DNA of 14,839 bases from contig CBIFWW010000082.1 of assembly GCA_966186435.1 (NCBI GenBank), positions 1 to 14,839 of the forward strand. The letters are read 5' to 3'. The position numbers were made by a program, and so were the translations under genes. The notes under the pieces were generated by a model, which worked only from the letters and a program-made list of their open reading frames with translations, had not been told where the DNA came from and made no database searches. Source of the DNA: CBIFWW01 sp966186435 (GTDB lineage: Bacteria > Pseudomonadota > Gammaproteobacteria > Enterobacterales > Enterobacteriaceae). Shown one piece after another: positions 1 through 6,892 of the stretch. Each line of letters opens with the position of its first letter. Positions within the stretch are counted from its first letter, which is position 1.

Positions 1-444
1 GGGCTGGTGGATGACACCAGCGCCTTATTAACCCCAGGGATCGTCGATCTCACCGGAGTTAACGGGGTGCCTGATGAAGAGGTATTTGGCCCGCTGCTGT
101 GTGTCTGGCGCTATGACGAGTTCGATCAGGCTATTCAGCTGGCAAACCAGACCCGCTATGGGCTGTCCTGTGGGGTGATCTCCCCCCAGCGTGACCATTT
201 TGACCAACTGCTGCTGGAGGCCAGGGCTGGGATAGTGAACTGGAACCGGCCACTCACCGGGGCCGCCAGTACCGCACCCTTTGGTGGGATCGGTGCCTCC
301 GGTAACCACCGGGCCAGCGCCTGGTATGCTGCCGACTACTGCGCCTGGCCGATGGCTTCCCTGGAAACCGCGTCATTGGCGCTGCCGACTACCTTGAACC
401 CGGGGTTAGATTTCAGCGAGGAGAGCCACCATGACCGCGATTGA
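1..444 (+). CDS. astD: Succinylglutamate-semialdehyde dehydrogenase, C-terminal part (5' end outside window)
   Basis: This is the last 147 residues of AstD, the NAD-dependent dehydrogenase that oxidises N-succinylglutamate 5-semialdehyde to N-succinylglutamate in the cytoplasmic arginine succinyltransferase (AST) pathway. The frame is open from base 1, so the gene begins upstream of the window. The visible part has the aldehyde-dehydrogenase landmarks EEVFGPLL and PFGGIGASGNHR, plus the ARAGIVNWNRPLTGAASTAP and YAADYCAWPMASLE stretches that are very close to E. coli AstD. The catalytic Cys and Glu lie in the missing part. The stop codon at 442-444 overlaps the astB start by 14 bases, consistent with translational coupling in an astCADBE-type operon. 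Identification is secure; only the upstream part is unseen. Confidence 0.97.
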   Translation, partial: GLVDDTSALLTPGIVDLTGVNGVPDEEVFGPLLCVWRYDEFDQAIQLANQTRYGLSCGVISPQRDHFDQLLLEARAGIVNWNRPLTGAASTAPFGGIGASGNHRASAWYAADYCAWPMASLETASLALPTTLNPGLDFSEESHHDRD

Positions 445-1777
445 AGCTAACTTTGACGGGCTGGTTGGCCCCACCCACCACTATGCCGGACTGTCCTTTG
501 GGAATGAGGCTTCCCTGCGCAATCAGCACCGGGTATCCAATCCTAAGCTAGCGGCGTTGCAGGGGTTAAAAAAAATGAAGGCGCTGGCGGATATGGGGCT
601 GGTGCAAGGGGTGATCCCACCCCATGAGCGCCCCCATTTGCCGATGCTGCGGCGGCTGGGGTTTAACGGGAGTGACAGCCAGATCCTGGCGGCGGCGGGC
701 AGGCAGGCCCCGGATTTACTCAGTGCCGTTAGCTCTGCCTCGGCGATGTGGGTGGCGAATGCCGCCACGGTGTGCCCCTCCGCGGATGCCCTCGATGGCC
801 GGGTGCACTTCACCGTGGCTAACCTGAACAATAAATTCCACCGCGCCATTGAACCAGACACCACCGAAGCGCTGCTGGCGGCGATCTTCCGCCAGCGGGA
901 CTACTTCCAAATCCACAGCGCGCTACCCGGCGTGGCCCGGCTGGGGGATGAAGGGGCCGCCAACCACAACCGGCTGGCGGTTAATCATGGCGATGCCGGG
1001 CTACAGTTGTTTGTCTTTGGCCACAGTGAGGCCCACCCTGGGGCCTCCCCACAACGCTATCCGGCCCGGCAAACCCTGGCGGCCAGCCAGGCGGTGGCCC
1101 GGCTTAATCAGGTCGATCCGTTACGGATGCTGGCGGTGCAGCAAAACCCGGCGGTCATTGACGCCGGGGTGTTTCATAATGATGTGATCGCTGTAACCAA
1201 CCGCCAGGTGCTGCTGTGCCACGAGCGGGCCTTTGTCAATCCTCAGGGTTTATATCGGCTGCTCCATGAAAGGGTGCCGGGGTTTACCTTGCTGGAAGTC
1301 CCTGAGCGCCAGGTTTCGGTGCAGGATGCAGTGAACAGCTATCTGTTTAACAGCCAGCTGGTGAGCCTGCCAGATGATGGGATGGCACTGATCCTCCCCG
1401 GTGAAGCGGAGCAGCATCCGGCGGTGCGTGGCTGGCTGGAGGGTATGGAGGCGCAGGGTGGGCCGGTCTCTCAGCTTCACTATTTTGACTTACGTGAAAG
1501 CATGGCGAATGGCGGTGGCCCCGCCTGCCTGCGGCTGCGCGTAGTGCTGACTGAGGCTGAACTGGCGGCGGTCAATCCGGCGGTACTGATGAATGATGCC
1601 CTGTTCCAGCGGCTGAATGACTGGGTTAACCGCTGGTATCGTGACCGCCTGACCGTAGCAGATCTGGTGGACCCACAATTATTGGAGGAAAGCCGGGGGG
1701 CGCTGGATGAATTAACCCGCTTGCTCGATCTTGGGCCGGTGTACCCCTTCCAGCAGGAGCCAACATGGACTTATTAG
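431..1777 (+). CDS. astB: N-succinylarginine dihydrolase
   Basis: AstB hydrolyses N2-succinylarginine to N2-succinylornithine, CO2 and two ammonia, the nitrogen-releasing step of the AST pathway. The protein has 448 residues (E. coli AstB 447) and is collinear with it over its whole length. The catalytic triad of this guanidino-group-modifying (pentein-fold) enzyme is visible: Glu174 in LGDEGAANHN, His249 in GVFHNDVIAV and Cys366 in NGGGPACLRLR. The opening NFDGLVGPTHHYAGLSFGN is diagnostic. The ATG at 431 is chosen because a GAGGAG Shine-Dalgarno lies 7 bases upstream, inside the end of astD. It overlaps astE by 13 bases. The gene is intact, with no sign of decay. Confidence 0.98.
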   Translation: MTAIEANFDGLVGPTHHYAGLSFGNEASLRNQHRVSNPKLAALQGLKKMKALADMGLVQGVIPPHERPHLPMLRRLGFNGSDSQILAAAGRQAPDLLSAVSSASAMWVANAATVCPSADALDGRVHFTVANLNNKFHRAIEPDTTEALLAAIFRQRDYFQIHSALPGVARLGDEGAANHNRLAVNHGDAGLQLFVFGHSEAHPGASPQRYPARQTLAASQAVARLNQVDPLRMLAVQQNPAVIDAGVFHNDVIAVTNRQVLLCHERAFVNPQGLYRLLHERVPGFTLLEVPERQVSVQDAVNSYLFNSQLVSLPDDGMALILPGEAEQHPAVRGWLEGMEAQGGPVSQLHYFDLRESMANGGGPACLRLRVVLTEAELAAVNPAVLMNDALFQRLNDWVNRWYRDRLTVADLVDPQLLEESRGALDELTRLLDLGPVYPFQQEPTWTY

Positions 1778-2727
1778 CGCAGGCGCTGGCATACGCCGGG
1801 CCAGCCCAAGGCCACACCGAACAATTCCACTGGCGCTATGAAGACGGCCTGTTGTGGTTAACCCCATCCGGTGAACGGGCCGGGGCGTTGGTGATCAGTG
1901 CCGGGATACATGGCAATGAAACCGCCCCGGTGGAGCTACTCAATCAACTGGTGGAGGAATTGTTCTCAGGCCGCCAGGCTTTACGCTGGCGCACGCTGAT
2001 TATCCTCGGCAACCCACCGGCACTGGCCGCCGGTAAGCGTTATCTGGTGAGCGACCTCAACCGCATGTTTAGCGGGCGCTGGCAGCAGTTTGGCGAGTGC
2101 GATGAAACCCGGCGCGCCAGGCAGCTGGAGCAGGCGGTGCATGACTTTTATGGCAAGGGCGCGGAGCCTGTCCGCTGGCATCTGGATCTGCATACCGCTA
2201 TCCGCGGCTCTCTCCATCCCCAGTTTGGGGTACTTCCCCAACGCAATACGCCCTGGCCTCAGCCCTTTCTCCAGTGGCTGGCAGGGGCCGGGTTGGAAGC
2301 CCTGGTGTTCCACCAGGCACCGGGGGGCACCTTTACCCACTTCAGCGCCGAGCGCTGGCAAGCCCTGAGCTGCACCCTGGAGTTAGGCAAAGCCCGGCCC
2401 TTCGGCCATAACAACCTAACGGACTTTGCCCCGGCCCGGGCGGCCTTGTCACAGCTGATGGCGGGCCTGCCCGTGGAGCCACCGTTGGCCGCCCCACGCC
2501 ACTATCGGGTGAGCCAGCAAATTACCCGCCACAGTGATGATTTTGTGCTCTATATGCCCTATGACACCCTGAACTTCACCCCCTTTACCGCGGGTACAAT
2601 ACTGGCAGAGGAGGGCGGGCAGGTTTATCGGGTGCAAGCTAAAAAAGAGTTTGTGTTATTCCCCAACCCGAATGTGGCCCCCGGGTTACGCGCCGGTTTA
2701 ATGTTGGTCTGTGATAATCCCGATTGA
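1765..2727 (+). CDS. astE: Succinylglutamate desuccinylase
   Basis: AstE catalyses the last AST step, zinc-dependent hydrolysis of N-succinylglutamate to glutamate and succinate. The 320-residue protein (E. coli AstE 322) belongs to the aspartoacylase/M14-like family. Zinc ligands are visible as His49 and Glu52 in AGIHGNETAPVE and His143 in DLHTAIRGS; the general base is Glu206 in TLELGKARPFG. The ATG at 1765 lies within the astB 3' end, preceded by CAGGAG with a 5-base spacer. This is the last gene of the operon: an A/T-rich stretch and a probable terminator follow, and the next gene, spy, has its own promoter region. Confidence 0.97.
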   Translation: MDLLAQALAYAGPAQGHTEQFHWRYEDGLLWLTPSGERAGALVISAGIHGNETAPVELLNQLVEELFSGRQALRWRTLIILGNPPALAAGKRYLVSDLNRMFSGRWQQFGECDETRRARQLEQAVHDFYGKGAEPVRWHLDLHTAIRGSLHPQFGVLPQRNTPWPQPFLQWLAGAGLEALVFHQAPGGTFTHFSAERWQALSCTLELGKARPFGHNNLTDFAPARAALSQLMAGLPVEPPLAAPRHYRVSQQITRHSDDFVLYMPYDTLNFTPFTAGTILAEEGGQVYRVQAKKEFVLFPNPNVAPGLRAGLMLVCDNPD

Positions 2728-2743
2728 AAATTAACTGCTGCGC

Positions 2744-2767
2744 CCGGTATATATACGGATTTTTTTT
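2744..2767 (+). terminator. Probable rho-independent terminator of the ast operon
   Basis: Seventeen bases after the astE stop, a short dyad CCGGTATATATACGG (2744-2758) is followed by a run of eight T (2760-2767). The stem is weak (CCG-TAT type with a bulge), but the T run is the longest in the region and the position fits the operon end. A second, longer-range repeat, CGCCCGG at 2741-2747 with CCGGGCG at 2781-2787, could form an alternative stem enclosing the T run. Function is inferred from position and shape. Confidence 0.5.
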
Positions 2768-2870
2768 GGTAATCCTTTCGCCGGGCGATTCCATTCGCTA
2801 TACTTCTTCATAATCTCTGCTAAATCAGCAATATAAATTAAATTCTTTCCAATCTCCTCAATTACTCCTT

Positions 2871-2908
2871 ATTTCCTTCATAATTGGCTAAAACCTGTTT
2901 TTTATACT
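2871..2908 (+). promoter_or_regulatory. Putative spy promoter with BaeR-like box
   Basis: Bases 2871-2888 match the published BaeR box TTTTTCTCCATDATTGGC at 15 of 18 positions, including the whole CATAATTGGC half. A perfect TATACT -10-like hexamer follows at 2903-2908, placing the box over the expected -35 position, as expected for an activator touching RNA polymerase; there is no good -35 of its own. In E. coli spy is strongly induced by BaeSR and also by CpxAR, which supports this reading. A start near 2915 would give a leader of about 100 bases. I did not find a convincing GTAAA-N5-GTAAA CpxR box. Confidence 0.6.
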
Positions 2909-3016
2909 TTCACTGTTTTACGGTCCCTCTGATTAATTGACTTTAAACCCCGTAAAGTTAATTCCGTCAACGCGACACAGCACGTCGCCGTATATAACTG
3001 AGAAAGGATAATTAAT

Positions 3017-3508
3017 ATGCGTAAATTAACTGCGATTTTTGTAGCTTCCACTTTGGCCCTGGGCGCAGCTAATCTGGCTCACGCGGCAGACACCACCTCC
3101 ACCACGGTAGCAACCGGTGACAACGTCACAATGCATCACAAAGGCCCACGCGGCCCACATCACGAGATGATGTTTAGAAACCTGAATTTAACCGATGCGC
3201 AGAGAACCCAAATACGTGACATCATGCAGACAGAGCGCAGCAAAATGGGCCGCCATTCCCAGGATGACATGCGTATCATGCACAACATCATCGCCAGCGA
3301 TTCCTTTGACCGCGCTAAGGCCGAAGCTGAAGTCAACAAAATGTCCGAGCAGCACAAAACCCGGATGCTGGCCCATATGGAAACCCAGAACAAAATCTAT
3401 AACATTCTGACTGCCGATCAGAAAAAACAATTTAATGCCAATTTTGAGAAGCGCCTGACAGATCGCCAGAGCCATAACGGTAAGATGTTCCACGCCGATC
3501 GAAATTAA
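3017..3508 (+). CDS. spy: ATP-independent periplasmic chaperone Spy
   Basis: Spy is a cradle-shaped dimeric chaperone of the periplasm that suppresses aggregation of unfolded proteins during envelope stress (ethanol, tannins, spheroplasting). The 163-residue precursor (E. coli 161) starts with a classical Sec signal peptide, MRKLTAIFVASTLALGAA, with probable cleavage after AHA (residue 23). Two LTxxQ motifs of the Spy/CpxP family are present: LTDAQ at 58-62 and LTADQ at 131-135. The C-terminal half, MLAHMETQNKIYNIL through NANFEKRLT, is nearly identical to E. coli. The ATG at 3017 follows AGAAAGGA with a 7-base spacer. It has its own stress-type promoter region and a strong terminator, so it is monocistronic here. 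Confidence 0.97.
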   Translation: MRKLTAIFVASTLALGAANLAHAADTTSTTVATGDNVTMHHKGPRGPHHEMMFRNLNLTDAQRTQIRDIMQTERSKMGRHSQDDMRIMHNIIASDSFDRAKAEAEVNKMSEQHKTRMLAHMETQNKIYNILTADQKKQFNANFEKRLTDRQSHNGKMFHADRN

Positions 3509-3524
3509 GATCCGCAAATTTAAG

Positions 3525-3576
3525 ACCGCCGCAGCTGCTCACGACTATGATTGTGGGCAACTTCGGCGGTTTTTTT
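3525..3576 (+). terminator. Rho-independent terminator of spy
   Basis: A long hairpin has outer arms ACCGCCG (3525-3531) and CGGCGGT (3564-3570), an imperfect inner stem GCTGCTCAC / GTGGGCAAC, and a following T run (3571-3576). The T run touches the hutG stop codon on the opposite strand, so the two convergent genes are packed end to end. Confidence 0.85.
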
Positions 3577-4369
3577 AGGCCAGGGCAGAGCCGCAAGCCA
3601 TCAACGATCCCACCACCTTTTTCAACATCGGCTGAATTTTCTCGGCCTTTTTGTTCTCCCAGGCATAAGGCGCCTGCTCCTGCATATAGGCTGCGCGGGA
3701 GATCACCAATTGTAGGGCATGAATATTGTCCTCAGGATGACCCCAAGCTTTTAAGGTATAGCCCCCTTTAAATTGCTTATTGACGGCAAAAGTCAGGCCA
3801 TGCAGTCCGGCCAGGCATTCCATCAAATGATATTCCAGCGCCGGGCTACAGCTTTGCCCGTTCAGCGTCCCGACACACAAATCCGGCAAGGTGCCATCAA
3901 AACGGCGTGGTAATTGGCTCACGCTGGCATGAGCATCCAGCAGCAGGGCATAACCATGCTCCTGCTTGATACGATGCAATTCGTGGTCAATTTGCTGATG
4001 CCAAGGCCGCCAAATCATCTCTAGCGCCTGAAGCCGCGCTTTGCTATCCGGGCGATGGCTGGGGGAATAGCAGGGCGTGCCATCCAATAAGCTATCGGGA
4101 TAGAGTCCGGTAAAGGTGGGATTGATACGCTCGGGGCCATCGGCGGCGCGATTAAGATCGATCACCAGCCGGGAGTAATTTGCCACCAGGGTGCTGGCCC
4201 CCATATCGCGGGCAAACTGATATAAGCGCGCCAGATGCCAGTCGGTATCTGGCAATGCCCGTGCCTTGTTCACCAAATCATTGGAAATATCAGGCGTCAG
4301 TTGAGTACCGGCGTGAGGGATCGCCACCAGCACAGGCAAGGTGCCGGGAGTAAATTCAAATGCTCGCAT
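3575..4369 (-). CDS. hutG: N-formylglutamate deformylase (amidohydrolase), HutG type
   Basis: Family members hydrolyse N-formyl-L-glutamate to glutamate and formate, the final step of the five-enzyme histidine degradation route. The 264-residue product shows the PF05013-type signatures IPHAG (17-21), DTDWHL (41-46), SRLVIDLNR (66-74), LLLDAHASVSQLPRRF (142-157), DLCVGT (163-168), FKGGYT (200-205) and HALQLVISRAAYM (217-229). The ATG at 4369 is preferred over an in-frame TTG at 4432 because AGGGAG lies 7 bases before it and homology begins there. The stretch after FKGGYT reads LKAWG, where many HutG proteins have an ITRHYG-like sequence as I recall the family; altered specificity or relaxed constraint is possible. 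No other intact hut genes are in the window; the only relative is a decayed hutF-like fragment at 4616-4888. Confidence 0.85.
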   Translation of the reverse strand: MRAFEFTPGTLPVLVAIPHAGTQLTPDISNDLVNKARALPDTDWHLARLYQFARDMGASTLVANYSRLVIDLNRAADGPERINPTFTGLYPDSLLDGTPCYSPSHRPDSKARLQALEMIWRPWHQQIDHELHRIKQEHGYALLLDAHASVSQLPRRFDGTLPDLCVGTLNGQSCSPALEYHLMECLAGLHGLTFAVNKQFKGGYTLKAWGHPEDNIHALQLVISRAAYMQEQAPYAWENKKAEKIQPMLKKVVGSLMACGSALA

Positions 4370-4395
4370 ATCAACGCTCCCTGAAAGGTAGAAGC

Positions 4396-4440
4396 CGGGC
4401 GGGGCGCCCGACGGCTGCGGTATGCCATCCAATGCATACC
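4396..4440 (-). promoter_or_regulatory. Inverted repeats in the hutG leader: possible operator plus hairpin
   Basis: Two symmetric elements precede hutG. Nearest the gene is CGGGCG-GGG-CGCCCG (4396-4410), a GC-rich hairpin about 13 bases upstream of the Shine-Dalgarno. Next is the perfect 7-bp inverted repeat GGTATGC-N8-GCATACC (4419-4440), a size and spacing typical of dimeric repressor operators. Hut genes are classically controlled by the GntR-family repressor HutC, but I cannot match this repeat to a verified HutC site. The symmetry is directly visible; its role is inferred. Confidence 0.4.
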
Positions 4441-4615
4441 CCCGTTAGTGCCGTGGGCCGCGTTTGCAAAAAAAGTTCTTAGCCCACTGGTTTAGAAGCT
4501 AGTGCTTAATGGTATTTTCCTCAACCAGGAGTAAGGAATTCCGCACGTAGCGCAACGATCTGCATCACATTGGCAAGATAACGGGAGAAAGTATGGTGGC
4601 TTACTACACCCCCCT

Positions 4616-4888
4616 GGCAATGCTGCCGTCGGCGGTGCCCAGGCCTGCGGGATTGCAGCCGGTGCCATTGCGCCCGGCTACCGGGCCGACTGGCTGGTAC
4701 TGAACACTATTATCGACATCGAACAGGTGGATAACTGGTTACGACAAGGCTTACAGTCGCTAATCCTCGATCTATAGGTAGCAAGTAAACAGGTGATTAC
4801 CGACGGGCAGTACTCGCTGGATCACCATACCCTGCACCTGTTTAAGGCAGAAGGCCAGCGACTGCTTAGTGAGATAACTTATTTGTAG
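4616..4888 (+). pseudogene. hutF: Decayed 3' fragment of an amidohydrolase gene, probably formimidoylglutamate deiminase (hutF)
   Basis: Reading from 4616, one frame gives GGAQACGIAAG, then PGYRADWLVLN, the C-terminal signature of cytosine-deaminase-like amidohydrolases (GGAxAxG..., G.RADxxVL). An amber TAG interrupts the frame at 4775-4777; the same frame then continues as VASKQVITDGQYS, a normal end strand for these enzymes, and stops at 4886-4888. The N-terminal three quarters, including all metal-binding His/Asp motifs, is missing. The position beside hutG points to hutF, which converts N-formiminoglutamate to N-formylglutamate, the substrate of HutG; hutI or another deaminase cannot be excluded. 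Its end overlaps the 3' end of yddG by 23 bases on the other strand. The stretch 4441-4615 shows no recognisable gene. The product cannot be functional. Confidence 0.65.
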
Positions 4889-5786
4889 TGTTTTTCGTGC
4901 GGGTTGCCAGCCAGCATAATAGCGAACCGCCCACCACCATCGCCACCCCTTGCCAGAATGACCAGCCCGGCGACAGCCCCAGCCATAGGCTGGCAATAAA
5001 TGCCGATAGCACCGGGGTAAAATAGGAAGCGCTGGCGAGCATCGTCATGTTCCCCTTCTGGATACCAACGTTCCAGGCGCTATAAGCGAGCGCCGTGGAC
5101 AGCCCCATAAATAATAGTTGCAAAGCGGGGGACAGGGCAAAAGACAATGCCGGTTGTGGGGTAAGGAAAAACTTCAGCCACAATACCAGGGCGGTGGTGC
5201 AGAAAAACAGCGTCACTCCGTTTTTCCCCTGGCTAAAGCGGCGGGTGATATTGCAATACAACGCCCACAGCAAGGCGGCGCTGAAAGCCAACCCGTAAGC
5301 AACAGGGTTCTCGGTGACGTTGTGCCAGAACAGGCTGAATGACCAAGGGTTATCCCCCTTCAGCACGGTAAATACCCCCGCCAGTGCCAGCAGTAAGCCG
5401 GGCCACAGCCACAGCGTGCTACGCTGTTGGTTGATAAACAGCGCCAGCACGATAGTCAGGCTAGGCCATAGGTAATTAATCATCCCCAATTCCAGTGACT
5501 GGCTGCGGCTGTTTGCCAGCCCAATCGCCAGCGCAAGGGCGATTTCATACCCTACAAACAGCAACCCTCCTACCAACAGATAGCCACGTGGCAACTGGCG
5601 CGGGCGCGGTAAACCCTGGCTCAGGCATAGACACAGGGCGCTGACGCTGTAAATAAGCGCTGCGCCCCCGGTAGGGCCAAAGTGTTCGGAAATACTGCGT
5701 AGCAGCCCAACGGAAGTGCTCCAGAGCAGGATCGCCACCATTCCAAATAGGGTGGCGCGGGAGTTATGCGAATCCGTATGCGGCAT
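4866..5786 (-). CDS. yddG: Aromatic amino acid exporter YddG (DMT superfamily)
   Basis: YddG is an inner-membrane exporter of the drug/metabolite transporter superfamily; the E. coli and Salmonella proteins export aromatic amino acids, and methyl viologen has been reported as a substrate. The 306-residue protein has ten predicted hydrophobic segments and family-specific stretches such as ILLWSTSVGLLR near the N-terminus, LELGMINYLWPSLTIV, AYSAWNVGIQKGNMTML, SYFTPVLSA and WQGVAMVVGGSLLCWLATR near the C-terminus. It is about 13 residues longer than E. coli YddG, mostly at the two ends. The ATG at 5786 has only a weak ribosome site (GGTGATGAG). It lies 34 bases downstream of nadE on the same strand, so cotranscription is likely. 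The tail past WLATR runs into the hutF remnant. Confidence 0.92.
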   Translation of the reverse strand: MPHTDSHNSRATLFGMVAILLWSTSVGLLRSISEHFGPTGGAALIYSVSALCLCLSQGLPRPRQLPRGYLLVGGLLFVGYEIALALAIGLANSRSQSLELGMINYLWPSLTIVLALFINQQRSTLWLWPGLLLALAGVFTVLKGDNPWSFSLFWHNVTENPVAYGLAFSAALLWALYCNITRRFSQGKNGVTLFFCTTALVLWLKFFLTPQPALSFALSPALQLLFMGLSTALAYSAWNVGIQKGNMTMLASASYFTPVLSAFIASLWLGLSPGWSFWQGVAMVVGGSLLCWLATRTKNTTNKLSH

Positions 5787-5798
5787 AAGATCTCATCA

Positions 5799-5814
5799 CC
5801 CGGCCCAAGCCGGG
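5799..5814 (-). other. Intercistronic hairpin between nadE and yddG
   Basis: A perfect 6-bp GC stem, CCCGGC-CCAA-GCCGGG, fills the 34-base nadE-yddG gap. No T run follows on the - strand, so it does not look like an intrinsic terminator. It could be an mRNA-stabilising or processing hairpin, or could limit yddG translation because it sits just before the weak ribosome site. Confidence 0.45.
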
Positions 5815-5820
5815 CAGCGG

Positions 5821-6648
5821 TTATTTTTTCCAGAAATCGTCGAACACTGTAATGGGTGGGCGGCGCTTATGCTCGGTCTTCAGATACCAGTTTTCGATGA
5901 TCTTTGCCGCCTCCGGGGCCAGGGTCTGGCCTTCCAGATAGTCATCGATCTGCTGATAGGTGACACCCAGCGCGGCTTCATCCGGCAGAGAAGGGCGGTC
6001 ATCTTCCAGATCAGCCGTTGGCTGCTTAAGGTATAGATGCTCCGGGCAGCCCAGGGTTTTCAGCAGTAGCTTGCCCTGACGCTTATTCAGGCGGAACAGT
6101 GGGTTGATATCGGTGCCGCCGTCGCCGTATTTGGTGAAGAAACCGGTTAGTGCCTCGGCGGCATGGTCAGTGCCTACTACCACCCCGTTGGTCATCCCGG
6201 CGATGCTGTACTGGGCCTTCATGCGCTCCCGGGCTTTTTCATTGCCACGGATAAAATCGCTGAGTTCAATCCCGGCATCCCGTAAAGCTTGTTCACTCGC
6301 CAGTACCGCCCCTTTAATATTCACCGTAAGTGTGCGGTCGGGCTGGATAAAAGCGATGGCGTCCTGGCAATCCTGCTCATCGGCCTGAACACCGAAAGGC
6401 AGGCGCACGGCGATAAACTGATAGCTGTTATCACTGGTTTCCTGGCGCAGCTCATTAATGGCGATTTGGCACAGCTTGCCGGCAAGGGTGGAATCCTGGC
6501 CGCCGCTGATACCTAGCACCAGGCTGCGTAAGAATGGGTAGGTGGTCAGATAGGATTTCAAGAAATCCACGCTGCGGCGGATCTCTGCTTGGTCATCAAT
6601 TTGTGCTTTTACACCTAATGCCTGAATAAAATATTGAAGTAGCGACAT
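5821..6648 (-). CDS. nadE: Ammonia-dependent NAD(+) synthetase
   Basis: NadE converts nicotinate adenine dinucleotide, ATP and ammonia to NAD, the last step of NAD synthesis, in the cytoplasm as a homodimer. At 275 residues it equals E. coli NadE, and it lacks the glutaminase domain of the glutamine-dependent form. The ATP-pyrophosphatase loop SGGQDST is at 48-54, and further family blocks include AVRLPFGVQADEQD, GNEKARERMKAQY, VVGTDHAAEALTGFFTKYGDGG and FRLNKRQGKLL. The ATG at 6648 is preceded by GAGGCG with a 5-base spacer. The gene is divergent from osmE across 244 bases that hold both promoters; no clear operator was recognised there. Confidence 0.97.
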   Translation of the reverse strand: MSLLQYFIQALGVKAQIDDQAEIRRSVDFLKSYLTTYPFLRSLVLGISGGQDSTLAGKLCQIAINELRQETSDNSYQFIAVRLPFGVQADEQDCQDAIAFIQPDRTLTVNIKGAVLASEQALRDAGIELSDFIRGNEKARERMKAQYSIAGMTNGVVVGTDHAAEALTGFFTKYGDGGTDINPLFRLNKRQGKLLLKTLGCPEHLYLKQPTADLEDDRPSLPDEAALGVTYQQIDDYLEGQTLAPEAAKIIENWYLKTEHKRRPPITVFDDFWKK

Positions 6649-6892
6649 TTAAACGCCTCAGTTGACTAATAGCCTGGTAATTTTCTTAGCCTGATAAAAC
6701 TACAGCGTTGGCAGCAAAACGACAAGGTTCCTCAGCGCCAGCGCGGGTGATTGCTGGATTTTGAAGCACAGGCTGCCGTTAATCTATCGCAAGATTGATT
6801 CTGCCTTTGGGTTTACTAGGGGTAACAGCTTGAAAAAAATTGAATTATATTCCAGGCTTATTTAACACGCTGAAAAAACAAGAGGAATAAGA

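Noticed and set aside
2747..2756. GTATATATAC palindrome as a HutC or other operator
   Set aside because: It sits inside the probable ast terminator hairpin in A/T-rich DNA, far from hutG, and chance occurrence is likely.
2945..2956. Possible CpxR box (GTAAA-type) upstream of spy
   Set aside because: Only one GTAAA half is intact; the partner at the correct spacing is TTTAA, too poor to call.
4370..4432. In-frame TTG extension of hutG to 4432
   Set aside because: No ribosome site or family homology for the extra 21 residues; a good AGGGAG precedes the ATG at 4369, and the extension would run through the leader hairpin.
4775..4777. TAG in the hutF-like frame as a recoded (suppressed) codon
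   Set aside because: The fragment already lacks most of the enzyme including catalytic residues, so decay explains the stop better than recoding.
4772..4996. Short - strand open frame across the yddG 3' end
   Set aside because: It is out of frame with the recognisable YddG C-terminus and has no family features.
6649..6892. Promoters and operators in the nadE-osmE gap
   Set aside because: Candidate hexamers such as TATATT at 6846 lack partners, and short dyads there are 4-5 bp only; nothing rises above background.
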